The translations under genes and the position numbers were made by a program. Below the pieces are notes generated by a model. That model was not told the DNA's origin. It saw only the letters and a program-made list of their open reading frames with translations, and made no database searches. From the NCBI RefSeq assembly GCF_020005365.1, contig NZ_JACNML010000002.1:124001-188000 (forward strand): a stretch of DNA of 64,000 nt, in the 5' to 3' direction. This document shows, one piece after another, positions 53,804-62,515 of the stretch. The stretch comes from Kangiella shandongensis. Lineage in GTDB: Bacteria; Pseudomonadota; Gammaproteobacteria; Enterobacterales; Kangiellaceae. How positions within the stretch are numbered: position 1 is the stretch's first letter; each line of letters starts with the position of its first letter.

Positions 53804-54451
53804 TTAATTTTGCTCGTCTGTTTTGGTTGAAGAATTTGTTTCAGAGGATTCTTCCTCTGTTTCTGGGAATTGGCGCTGATCTAAGCCTTTCATCTTAATC
53901 AAGGCGCCAATAGCATCGGATTCAGGATCAACGAGAGGCTCTTCGGACTTATCTGGATCCTGCTCATCTTCGAGATCGGGCACTACCTCACCTAATTTTT
54001 CATAAAACCAGGCAGCCACAATTTCCATATGAGGTATCAAGCTAGACTCTCCCCACCACTTATCTTTTGGTACAGGAGTAAACTGCTTCAGGCCTAAGAC
54101 CAATAAAGCAACAATCAACACTCCCCTGAGGGCACCGAAGAACATACCGAGTAAGCGGTCCATGCCGCTCATACCGGCCGCATCAACCATACGTCCAATA
54201 AGATAGTTAATAATGCCAGCAACCACCAAAGTAGCGATAAAAATCGCAGCCCATGATACTCCAAGCCTTATGCTATTGGTTTCAATATGATCAACAAGTA
54301 GTGTGGAAAGAGGCTCGTAGAAAAATTTTGCAAGGAAGAATGCTGCAATCCAGCCAGCTAAAGAAAGAGCTTCTCGCACAAAGCCACGTAACAGACTGAT
54401 TAGCGCAGATACGCCAATAATCGCCAAAATGACCCAATCAACCCAAATCAT
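53804..54451 (-). CDS. cvpA: CvpA family membrane protein
   Basis: The 216-residue protein has four membrane helices ([75 protein letters not shown]), then an acidic cytosolic tail. CvpA is linked to purine biosynthesis, colicin V export and envelope stress. ATG 54451 ([10 protein letters not shown]) matches the family start; the longer frame does not. The C-terminal tail is longer than in E. coli CvpA and rich in Glu and Ser. Confidence 0.95.
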   Translation of the reverse strand: MIWVDWVILAIIGVSALISLLRGFVREALSLAGWIAAFFLAKFFYEPLSTLLVDHIETNSIRLGVSWAAIFIATLVVAGIINYLIGRMVDAAGMSGMDRLLGMFFGALRGVLIVALLVLGLKQFTPVPKDKWWGESSLIPHMEIVAAWFYEKLGEVVPDLEDEQDPDKSEEPLVDPESDAIGALIKMKGLDQRQFPETEEESSETNSSTKTDEQN

Positions 54452-54546
54452 TAAAGAGAGTGCCTCGTAGAATTCAGTGCGCATTTTACCAGAGCATGAG
54501 GCTCAGCGGAATAACCAATGAGAGCTTTCTCTGTCATTTCAAGATT

Positions 54547-55311
54547 TTAGTGGTGTTGGGCATCGAACTCGATAAGTTTCACCGGCGTACCAATAATCTC
54601 TTCTAAACCAGGCTGACGCTTCTCTGCAGCGACTTCATCAGGGTATGGGCCAACATAGACTCGCGTATACTCACCGCTCATTCGATGGTAAGCACGGTAC
54701 CCCTGAGTTCTTAATTTAGACACCAGACCAAGCGCATTATCCTTATTCGAGAAAGAGCCAATCTGAATCACCCAAGCCTGCTCTTGAAACCTTGTTTGCT
54801 CAGTCACAGGTGCTTGTTTTTCCTTCTCCGATTCCTCAACAGGCTGTTTAACCACATTTTCTGATGATGTCACGTCAGTATTTTCTGGCTGTGACGTCAG
54901 TTCAGAACCTGTTTCATCGACTGATTTGGAGGCGTCCGCCGCTATCTCTTTAGCCGGCTTTTGCTGAGGCGACTCTTCAGGACTTTGAGAGTTCACAGGG
55001 TCCGTCTCAGCAGGAGCACTGCCCTCTTTATCCGTTGTCCCCTTTGATTCTTCAACAACCGCCACGCTAGCTTCTGGTTCTTCGATAGCTTTTTCAGGCT
55101 CGTCTTCTTTAAGATTTATAGTGAGAGTTCCACTATCTTCTGTTGCAGTCGAAGGTGAGTTTGAGGTGTTATGTAAAGCAGAATCTTGAGGGATCTGAGT
55201 TTCTATATCAGCCCGATACTTCTCACTATCTAAAATCATAGGTAGGAAGAAAACAGCTAACGCCAGAATAACACAAGCGCCTACTAAACGATGTTTAAGT
55301 TTTATATCCAC
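54547..55311 (-). CDS. dedD: SPOR-domain membrane protein (DedD-like)
   Basis: The 254-residue protein has a short cytosolic start (MDIKLKHRLVGACVILALAVFFLPMI) with one membrane helix. A low-complexity periplasmic linker of ~120 residues rich in Glu, Ser, Thr and Pro follows. A C-terminal SPOR domain (AWVIQIGSFSNKDNALGLVSKLRTQGYRAY) binds denuded glycan strands at the division septum. Its place between folC and cvpA is the usual position of dedD. It overlaps folC by 10 bases. Confidence 0.93.
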   Translation of the reverse strand: MDIKLKHRLVGACVILALAVFFLPMILDSEKYRADIETQIPQDSALHNTSNSPSTATEDSGTLTINLKEDEPEKAIEEPEASVAVVEESKGTTDKEGSAPAETDPVNSQSPEESPQQKPAKEIAADASKSVDETGSELTSQPENTDVTSSENVVKQPVEESEKEKQAPVTEQTRFQEQAWVIQIGSFSNKDNALGLVSKLRTQGYRAYHRMSGEYTRVYVGPYPDEVAAEKRQPGLEEIIGTPVKLIEFDAQHH

Positions 55312-56618
55312 GCAAAACCTTCTTTATTCCACTTATCAATAAACAAGCCAACTGTTACAAATGAGCCAAAAACAATCAATGCCTCAGAGGGTTTAAGGCA
55401 TGAATGAGTGACACAGGACTCATTAAAATCATCGAGCGATGAGTAACATTTAGCGTTATTTTGCGCTATTTTTGGAAGTTTTTGCAACAGTTCCGCTGCT
55501 TTTTTACCGCGAGGCTCTGGCAAGTCAACCAAATTCCATTGATCGATAGCAGTCATCGCCTCTAAACAGGACGCACTATCTTTATCCTGTAGCATACCGC
55601 ATAAGGCAACAATTCGTTCTACTCCCGAACGTTTCAGCTCAAGTAACTTACGATTAAGTAAGTTTGCCGAATCCTCATTATGAGCCACATCCACAATCAC
55701 TCTGGGCTGTTGCGATAACTGCTGGAAGCGCCCTGCCAACGTCAGGGTCTCGAAAGCCTTATAACAAGCCGCATAAGACAATGCTTTACCCAATAACTCC
55801 TGATAAACATAAGCGAAGGCTGTTAATGCTGCTGCCAGATTGGGTAGATACAAGTCGCTCAGGGGCAACTCATGATAATCGATGGCTAATGAGTTACCGC
55901 TGTAGCTCCAATACTTCCGGTCTAACGTAGCGGAAAAGTCACGGCCAGCCACCCAGGGTATACAACCTATCGCCTCGCAGCTGGGCTTTAACAAAGTTTC
56001 TATCCCTGAATCAGCAATAACCAAAGGTTTATTTTTCCTCGCTACTCCAGCCTTTTCACCAGCAATGGTCTCGAGGTTATCCCCTAGCCAGTCTACATGA
56101 TCCAGGCCAATGGAGGTGATCACGGCTATATTCGCATCCACAATATTAACCGCATCCAGTCGGCCACCAAGGCCAACTTCGAGTACAACGAGATCCAGCT
56201 CTAAGTGTTTAAAAACCCACAAGCCGACCAACGTGGTAAACTCGAAATAAGTTAGTTCGATATCCTGTTTGGCTTCATAAACCGCCCTAAAACCTTCAAC
56301 CAATAGTTCATCAGAACAGTTCTGACCATCAACCTTAATGCGTTCATTAAAAACCACCAGGTGCGGTGATGTGTAGGTACCTACGGAAAGCTTATGACTC
56401 AATGCCAACGCTTCAATCGCAGCAACGGTAGAGCCCTTACCGTTAGTACCAGCGACGGTAACGAATTTTGCAGAAGAACTGAGTAAGTCTAATCGCTTGG
56501 CAACAGTCGCTGCTCGCTCTAAACCAAGCTCAATTTTATGAACTGAGTGAACTTGCTCTAACCAAGCAAGCCACTCATCAAGTTCGTCAAATAACAGAGG
56601 ATTGTCAGCGGATGACAA
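55302..56618 (-). CDS. folC: Bifunctional dihydrofolate synthase/folylpolyglutamate synthase
   Basis: The 438-residue Mur-ligase-like enzyme has the P-loop VTVAGTNGKGSTVAAIEAL, the YTSPHLVVFNERI motif and GLGGRLDAVNIVD. It adds glutamate to dihydropteroate and to folates. It lies between accD and dedD in the standard order, starting 15 bases after accD ends. Confidence 0.97.
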   Translation of the reverse strand: MSSADNPLLFDELDEWLAWLEQVHSVHKIELGLERAATVAKRLDLLSSSAKFVTVAGTNGKGSTVAAIEALALSHKLSVGTYTSPHLVVFNERIKVDGQNCSDELLVEGFRAVYEAKQDIELTYFEFTTLVGLWVFKHLELDLVVLEVGLGGRLDAVNIVDANIAVITSIGLDHVDWLGDNLETIAGEKAGVARKNKPLVIADSGIETLLKPSCEAIGCIPWVAGRDFSATLDRKYWSYSGNSLAIDYHELPLSDLYLPNLAAALTAFAYVYQELLGKALSYAACYKAFETLTLAGRFQQLSQQPRVIVDVAHNEDSANLLNRKLLELKRSGVERIVALCGMLQDKDSASCLEAMTAIDQWNLVDLPEPRGKKAAELLQKLPKIAQNNAKCYSSLDDFNESCVTHSCLKPSEALIVFGSFVTVGLFIDKWNKEGFAWI

Positions 56619-56632
56619 GGGAGGAATCTCTG

Positions 56633-57496
56633 TTAAGCTGCCGGTTCGTCAACTTTAAGTAACTTAGCCGCCAGCGAAGCAACTTTATCTCGCATGTCGC
56701 GACGGTCAACGATCATGTCAATCGCTCCATGTTCCAGCCAGAACTCACTTAAACGGAAGCCCTCAGGCAATTTTTCACGGATCGTCTGCTCAATAACACG
56801 TTGCCCCGCGAAACCAATCAACGCTTTTGGCTCTGCAATATGGATATCACCCAGCATTGCCAAACTTGCTGTAACACCGCCCATAGTTGGATCCGTCAGT
56901 ACAGTGATATAGGGTAAACCACTATCCGACAGTTTTGCTAATACCGCACTGGTTTTCGCCATCTGCATTAAAGACACCAAGGCTTCCTGCATACGAGCAC
57001 CACCACTGGCGGTGAAACAGACAAACGCTGCACGCTTTTCAATGGCTCGGTTAACCGCTCGCACAAATTTCTCACCAACAACCGACCCCATCGAGCCGCC
57101 CATAAATTCAAAATTAAAAGAACAAGCGACGACAGGTACGCCTTTAACAGTACCTTCGAAAGCAACCAAAGCATCATTCTCTTTGGTCTTCTTTTGTGCT
57201 CCAGAGAGACGATCTTTATATTTTTTAGAGTCGCGGAAGCGCAGCATATCAACAGGCTTCATATCGGCTGCAATTTCTTTACGACCATCTTTATCCAGAA
57301 ACAAATCTAACCGCTTACGAGCGTTGATTCGGATATGGCTATTACATTTCGGGCAGACTGACTGATTACGCTCAACTTCAGCATAATACAATACTGCCTC
57401 ACAGGCATTACACTTGCTCCAAACGCCTTCTGGAATTGATTTCTTGCGTTCACCATCCGGGTTGCGCTTCGGTAATAATCGTTCTAACCAGCTCAT
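56633..57496 (-). CDS. accD: Acetyl-CoA carboxylase carboxyltransferase beta subunit
   Basis: The 287-residue subunit has the four-cysteine zinc finger [24 protein letters not shown] near residues 29-51 and the crotonase-like carboxyltransferase domain with [21 protein letters not shown]. It works with AccA to make malonyl-CoA for fatty acid synthesis. folC follows downstream. Confidence 0.98.
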   Translation of the reverse strand: MSWLERLLPKRNPDGERKKSIPEGVWSKCNACEAVLYYAEVERNQSVCPKCNSHIRINARKRLDLFLDKDGRKEIAADMKPVDMLRFRDSKKYKDRLSGAQKKTKENDALVAFEGTVKGVPVVACSFNFEFMGGSMGSVVGEKFVRAVNRAIEKRAAFVCFTASGGARMQEALVSLMQMAKTSAVLAKLSDSGLPYITVLTDPTMGGVTASLAMLGDIHIAEPKALIGFAGQRVIEQTIREKLPEGFRLSEFWLEHGAIDMIVDRRDMRDKVASLAAKLLKVDEPAA

Positions 57497-57584
57497 ATTC
57501 TGTCTTAATTCATATCACAAATTTAAGTCGTTGCATTGTAACAGGTTTCACCCCAAACGGAACAGACTTCTGGTAAAACCACTT

Positions 57585-58373
57585 TCAAGCTTCAGGTAAA
57601 AATATCGGACCAATTGGCAATCTTGGCAAGTCATATTCGTCGGGGTAATCGACACCAACAAGATACAAGCCGTTTGGGCTCGCTGTTGCTGGCGCCAAGG
57701 TCCGATCTTTCGCCTCTATTAGCTCCTTAACCCAACTGGCGGACTTAAGCCCTCGCCCCACCTGAATTAAAGTACCAGCAATGTTGCGCACCATATGGTG
57801 CAAGAAAGCATTAGCTTTAATATCAATCACCACATAATCGCCAAAACGTTCAACCCTGAGATGATTAATAAAGCGAAAAGAGGTCTTGGACTGACAACTG
57901 GCCGCCTGAAACGAAGCAAAGTTCTGCTCACCTGGAAAATACCGACAAGCCTCATTCATCGACTCGACGTTTAATCTCTGTCGACACCAGGTGAGGCCCT
58001 TGTTGAGGATAGCTGGGCGGGCATGGGTATTGGCAATAATATAACGATAGCGCCGGGCTGTAGCGCTGAAGCGGGCATGAAAATGTTCGGGGACCTCCTG
58101 CGCCCACCTGACTGCAATGGAGTCAGGTAACTGAGTATTAGCTCCCATGGTCCAGGCTTTTAGTGGTCTTTCCGCACTGATTTCAAAACTGACCACCTGA
58201 CCAGTAGCATGCACGCCCGTATCCGTACGTCCCGCACAGTTCACCTGAACTGCTTCATCTGCAATATTGCTTAACACACCTTCTAATGTTTCCTGAACCG
58301 AGACGGCATGGGACTGTCGCTGCCAGCCAAAAAAACGACTGCCATCGTACTCAATGCCTAAAGCAAATTTCAT
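57585..58373 (-). CDS. truA: tRNA pseudouridine synthase A
   Basis: The 262-residue enzyme converts U38-40 of tRNA anticodon stems to pseudouridine. The catalytic Asp is in [16 protein letters not shown], and [19 protein letters not shown] is also conserved. ATG 58373 ([12 protein letters not shown]) is the family-typical start; an upstream in-frame ATG gives a 13-residue extension that looks spurious. It is downstream of fimV, with a terminator between them. Confidence 0.97.
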   Translation of the reverse strand: MKFALGIEYDGSRFFGWQRQSHAVSVQETLEGVLSNIADEAVQVNCAGRTDTGVHATGQVVSFEISAERPLKAWTMGANTQLPDSIAVRWAQEVPEHFHARFSATARRYRYIIANTHARPAILNKGLTWCRQRLNVESMNEACRYFPGEQNFASFQAASCQSKTSFRFINHLRVERFGDYVVIDIKANAFLHHMVRNIAGTLIQVGRGLKSASWVKELIEAKDRTLAPATASPNGLYLVGVDYPDEYDLPRLPIGPIFLPEA

Positions 58374-58415
58374 AATCTTTTTACCTGATATGTTATTAAT
58401 ATCATTGGCCACTTA

Positions 58416-58442
58416 CAAAAACACCGGGTTAAATACCCGGTG
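58416..58442 (-). terminator. Intrinsic terminator after fimV
   Basis: On the minus strand CACCGGGT and ACCCGGTG pair around ATTTA, followed by TTTTT. It separates fimV from truA. Confidence 0.9.
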
Positions 58443-58462
58443 CTTTTAAACTGTCTTGAGTA

Positions 58463-60805
58463 TTACATCTGCGATAATAGTTTGTCAGCCTCTGCTCGCT
58501 GTTCGCTATTACCTTCTTGTTTTACCTCTTCAAGAATATCTCTTGCCGCTTCATCATCGCCTAACTCAAGATAGGCTTTAGCTAAGTCAAACTTGGTAGC
58601 AGCATCATCTGCGCTCAAGCCCTGGTCAGCAGCAGAGCTGTCAGGCGTATCGTTACTCGTACTGTCATCTTCCTGAGTTACCAGTTCCTCATCATCCTGG
58701 CTGGTCGTAAACTCAATACTGTTATCACCACTTGCTGAGTCAGCTGATTCAGAAGACGGCTCTTTTACCTGCTCTTCGAAATCACCTAAATCTAAATCTA
58801 GTATGTCACCGTCATCAGACTCAACTTCATCCATATCACCAACAGTGTCGACATCCGTTGTACTGGACTCTAATTCATCGCTTAAATCAAGATCGACATT
58901 CTTATTATCACCATCCTCACCGAAAATATCGCCTTCACTCGGCAAGTCAAAATCAGATGACTCTTCAACATTCATCTCTGGTTGCTCTTCGACCAAGAGA
59001 CTGCTCAGACTGGCAACTTTCAAACCTAATGTCGAGTCATGATCAAAATCAGCTGGTAGCTCATCTTTCAGTTGGTTGAACTTTTCAACGTTCTGAGAAC
59101 TCGCCACCACTTCCATTAATTTGACACGAATATCCTGATTATATGGCTCAGCGGCTAACGCATCTTCCAGTAAACTTTCTGCTTTTTTAAGGTTTCCACG
59201 AGCAATTAAAATATCTGCTTCACTTACAGGATCTGACTCTTCCTGAGGTGCCTTCATGCCCTGCCCCTGTAAGAAAGAATCATGTTTATTTTGCTGCTTA
59301 GACTCATTGGCGTCGGCCATCATGCCCAGCAAACCACCATCATCCTCTACCTGATGGTTACGACGATAAATCAAACCACCACCAATAAGCAGCACCAATA
59401 CTAGGCCACCACCAGCGTACAGCCAGAAGTCATCTGACTCATAAAATGCTTTTTCTGAGTTCTGCTGCAGCGTATTCGTTGTGTTTGGCTCAGATTTTGC
59501 AACTTCAGCATCATCTTCTTTAGCTTCCACCGCCGCTTCATCAGAGCTCCCCACAGTACCAGCTTCGCTTTTTTCAGTCAGAGTTTCAGCTTCGTTAGTA
59601 TCGGCTAATTGAGGCTCTGCATCGCCCAATCTGCCTTCTTCAACCTTATCGGCGGAACCGGATAATACCGATAATGTTTCATCCTCAACAGCAAGCCCAT
59701 CGCCTGACTCACTATCAGTCGCTGATAATTCAGAGTCAAAGTTCGATGCTGTACCATCCCCATCAGAGACCAGTGAACCACTATCGTCAGCATCACTTGC
59801 AGTTAACTCCTCATCCATAGCGCCTTCTAAATCACTGCCTCCAGACTGCTCGGATGAACTTTCTTCCACACTGGCGATACTCAGACGACCACCCTGACCT
59901 TCTGTCTCTTCAACCTCGGTTTCTTCAATACTTTTACGCACATCGAGCGGAGCGTCATTAGTAACCGTTGAGCTCCGAATCTCACTGACTGCCGCCGCTT
60001 GAGACACGTCGCTGATGACATTGCTCTCAGGAACCTTCAAGACAGCCCCCGCTTTTACGCGGTTCATGTCATTATTAATAAACGCACTTGGGTTATTGTG
60101 GAAAATAGCTAACAATGTTTGCTGCACCGAAACCCCTTCTGGACGCACGGACTGGGCAATACTCCATAACGTTTCACCGCGCTCAACGGTCCAGTTATCA
60201 TCATTAAACTCTGCTGAAGAAGCTAATTGGCGCGTTTCATCTGTAATATCAGGTTGCTTAGGCTCTTCTTTTTTAGGCTTGCTCTTTGGCTTCGGAGGAG
60301 TGTCAAAAGTTCTGGACACTTCCGTCGGCTGTGACGGTTGAGTTGCCGTCACCTGTTGTCGCTGAGTTGTTGGTGTCGTTTTCGGTCGAGGGGTTGGCGT
60401 TGTTTTAGCAAAAACAGGAGGGTCAAGTAATAAAGTATACTCTCGCATCAAGCGCCCCTGCGCCCAATTCAGCTCGATTAAAAAGTTAATAAAGGGCTCT
60501 TTAATCGGATCACGGCTCTCAACCAGAATCACTTTGCTACCGTCGTTTTTGGTAACAATCTTGAACCTTAACGTATTATGGTAAGCCTCGCGACGCACTC
60601 CGAACTTACTATAAGACTCGTATGAGGCAAGCTTTGCCCGTAAATCCTCTTCACTCACATTACGTGATGACAAAAGCGTAATCTCAGCTTTCAATGGCTG
60701 ATTCAACCCCGAATCGGCATCAATCTTGCCTAAACCTAACGGCCAGGCCGATGGTGTGATTAGCGCAGTTGATACAGCAACCGTAGCAGCTAATTTACGA
60801 AACAT
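58463..60805 (-). CDS. fimV: FimV/HubP-like polar hub protein
   Basis: The 780-residue protein has a signal-like N-terminus and a FimV N-terminal domain (residues ~22-135). A LysM-like peptidoglycan-binding motif follows (WTVERGETLWSIAQSVRPEGVSVQQTLLAIF). Next come a long acidic low-complexity region, one membrane helix (FWLYAGGGLVLVLLIGGGLIY), a second acidic stretch and a C-terminal TPR-like FimV domain (ATKFDLAKAYLELGDDEAARDILEEVKQEG). FimV/HubP organises the cell pole, twitching motility and chemotaxis. GAGGGGAAAG is a strong ribosome binding site. The asd-fimV-truA order is canonical. Confidence 0.95.
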   Translation of the reverse strand: MFRKLAATVAVSTALITPSAWPLGLGKIDADSGLNQPLKAEITLLSSRNVSEEDLRAKLASYESYSKFGVRREAYHNTLRFKIVTKNDGSKVILVESRDPIKEPFINFLIELNWAQGRLMREYTLLLDPPVFAKTTPTPRPKTTPTTQRQQVTATQPSQPTEVSRTFDTPPKPKSKPKKEEPKQPDITDETRQLASSAEFNDDNWTVERGETLWSIAQSVRPEGVSVQQTLLAIFHNNPSAFINNDMNRVKAGAVLKVPESNVISDVSQAAAVSEIRSSTVTNDAPLDVRKSIEETEVEETEGQGGRLSIASVEESSSEQSGGSDLEGAMDEELTASDADDSGSLVSDGDGTASNFDSELSATDSESGDGLAVEDETLSVLSGSADKVEEGRLGDAEPQLADTNEAETLTEKSEAGTVGSSDEAAVEAKEDDAEVAKSEPNTTNTLQQNSEKAFYESDDFWLYAGGGLVLVLLIGGGLIYRRNHQVEDDGGLLGMMADANESKQQNKHDSFLQGQGMKAPQEESDPVSEADILIARGNLKKAESLLEDALAAEPYNQDIRVKLMEVVASSQNVEKFNQLKDELPADFDHDSTLGLKVASLSSLLVEEQPEMNVEESSDFDLPSEGDIFGEDGDNKNVDLDLSDELESSTTDVDTVGDMDEVESDDGDILDLDLGDFEEQVKEPSSESADSASGDNSIEFTTSQDDEELVTQEDDSTSNDTPDSSAADQGLSADDAATKFDLAKAYLELGDDEAARDILEEVKQEGNSEQRAEADKLLSQM

Positions 60806-61069
60806 AACTTTCCCCTCATTGATAAAAACCGTTGATACTCTGACTTTTTCCTGACGTTCAACTTTTTAATGTCTCAACTTTTAACCAGCGAACTTACCAT
60901 AGTACATCGTTAACCTTACAAAATAGGCGCGGCTATACACTTGTTTTGATAAATGCCTCACAAAAAAACAACTGAAAACCTGAGTGCTGTTCTCGCAGGA
61001 CACTTCTAATGCAACGCCGCATTTAAGAATGTACTTTAACTTTTCGCTCGTTAGGTACTAATTTTGCTA

Positions 61070-62089
61070 CTATAAATGACTTTTTACAAGTATCTCTGCA
61101 ATTTGTACTGTATTTAATGCCGCTCCTTTACGCACATTGTCGGAAACCACCCATAGTGCAAGACCATTTTCCATGCCTATATCCTGGCGTATTCGACTGA
61201 TAAATACGTCGTCTTTTCCACTGGCATGAGTAACCGCCGTGGCATAATCCAGCTGGGCCATGTCATCGATCACCGTAATGCCTTCGGCACGTTCCAGCAA
61301 TTCTTTGGCCTGTACCGCCGCCAGTGGTGCACGAGTTTTCAGATGCACCGCTTCAGAATGTCCGTAGAAAACTGGAACCCTGACAGCGGTCGGACTGACT
61401 TCAATACTGTCATCTTCAAAAATCTTCTTGGTTTCCCACACCATTTTCATTTCTTCCTTGGTGTAGCCATTCTCTTGCAATACATCAATGTTTGGCAACA
61501 CATTAAACGCAATCTGTTTGTCATAAACATCCATCGTTGGCTCTTTGGCGTTTAACAGTTCAGCAGTTTGCTTGGCCAACTCGTTAATTGCTTTTTGCCC
61601 AGAACCGGATACCGCCTGATAAGTACAAACATTAATATGCTCAATGCCTACCGCATCCTGAATAGGCTTTAGAGCAACCATCAACTGCATGGTTGAGCAA
61701 TTCGGATTCGCGATAATGCCGCGGTTCTTATAATCAGCGATACGCTCCGGATTAACTTCACTAACCACTAATGGAATATCCTCGTCATAACGATACTCAG
61801 AGGTATTATCAACTACCACACAACCAGCTTCGACGGCTTTTGGAGCATATTCACGAGAAACAGAACCGCCCGCAGAAAATAAGGCCACATCAACTTGTGA
61901 AAAATCGAAGTCAGCCAGATTCTCTACCATCACTGACTTGCCATTAAACATCACTCGCTGACCCGCTGAGCGTTCGCTGGCCAATAAATAGAGGTTCTCA
62001 ACTGGGAACTGACGTTCCTCTAAAATTTCACGAATGGTAACGCCGACTGCTCCTGTAGCACCGACGATTGCAACATTTGCCTTTTCCAA
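61070..62089 (-). CDS. asd: Aspartate-semialdehyde dehydrogenase
   Basis: The 339-residue enzyme reduces aspartyl phosphate to the semialdehyde for lysine, threonine, methionine and diaminopimelate synthesis. It has the NADP motif VAIVGATGAVGVTIREIL and the active-site Cys131 in ANPNCSTMQLMVAL. The size fits the short Asd type without the inserted segment of the E. coli enzyme. The 264 bases to fimV hold no other gene. Confidence 0.97.
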   Translation of the reverse strand: MEKANVAIVGATGAVGVTIREILEERQFPVENLYLLASERSAGQRVMFNGKSVMVENLADFDFSQVDVALFSAGGSVSREYAPKAVEAGCVVVDNTSEYRYDEDIPLVVSEVNPERIADYKNRGIIANPNCSTMQLMVALKPIQDAVGIEHINVCTYQAVSGSGQKAINELAKQTAELLNAKEPTMDVYDKQIAFNVLPNIDVLQENGYTKEEMKMVWETKKIFEDDSIEVSPTAVRVPVFYGHSEAVHLKTRAPLAAVQAKELLERAEGITVIDDMAQLDYATAVTHASGKDDVFISRIRQDIGMENGLALWVVSDNVRKGAALNTVQIAEILVKSHL

Positions 62090-62140
62090 TTCTATGCTCC
62101 TTAAAAGACAATCAAATCAACAAACTCAAGACTAGTATGG

Positions 62141-62464
62141 CTATTTACGTTTATTCAACATGATCCAGACACGCATCACGACATAGCCCAAAAAGCCAGC
62201 TGCCATCAAATACAAAGCAACCTGGCCCCAAATTTCACTATTTTCAGCTGGGGTAAAGAACTTCAACAAAAAACCAGCAGCGAACGCGATTACTGCCAAA
62301 AACGATAACGACTGTAAGCGACGGTTCTTTCTAAGCCGCTGAAGGTGTGCAGCACGTTCCAGCTGCTCTTCTGTGCTACCTTTAAGTTTAGCACCACAGT
62401 GACTGCAAGACTCCGCTTTATTCGAAATTCTTTTACCACATACGATACATTGAATAATAGCCAT
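62141..62464 (-). CDS. Small zinc-ribbon membrane protein
   Basis: The 107-residue protein has a CxxC...CxxC zinc ribbon (CIVCGKRISNKAESCSHCGAKL) followed by a charged stretch and two membrane helices (SLSFLAVIAFAAGFLLKFF and VALYLMAAGFLGYVVMRVWIML). It is a typical member of the large class of zinc_ribbon_2 membrane proteins with no assigned role. It lies 51 bases upstream of asd and 51 bases after pepN on the same strand. Confidence 0.75.
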   Translation of the reverse strand: MAIIQCIVCGKRISNKAESCSHCGAKLKGSTEEQLERAAHLQRLRKNRRLQSLSFLAVIAFAAGFLLKFFTPAENSEIWGQVALYLMAAGFLGYVVMRVWIMLNKRK

Positions 62465-62515
62465 AATATTGTCTCTTAATCTTTATATTTAATCTAAGAA
62501 TCTAAGGTTATAAGT

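Noticed and set aside
57012-57365. Plus-strand open frame inside accD
   Set aside because: Antisense frame in a well-conserved gene; no domain and no independent promoter.
58732-59079. Plus-strand open frame inside fimV
   Set aside because: It mirrors the acidic low-complexity region of fimV on the other strand; the resulting His/Gln-rich sequence looks artificial.
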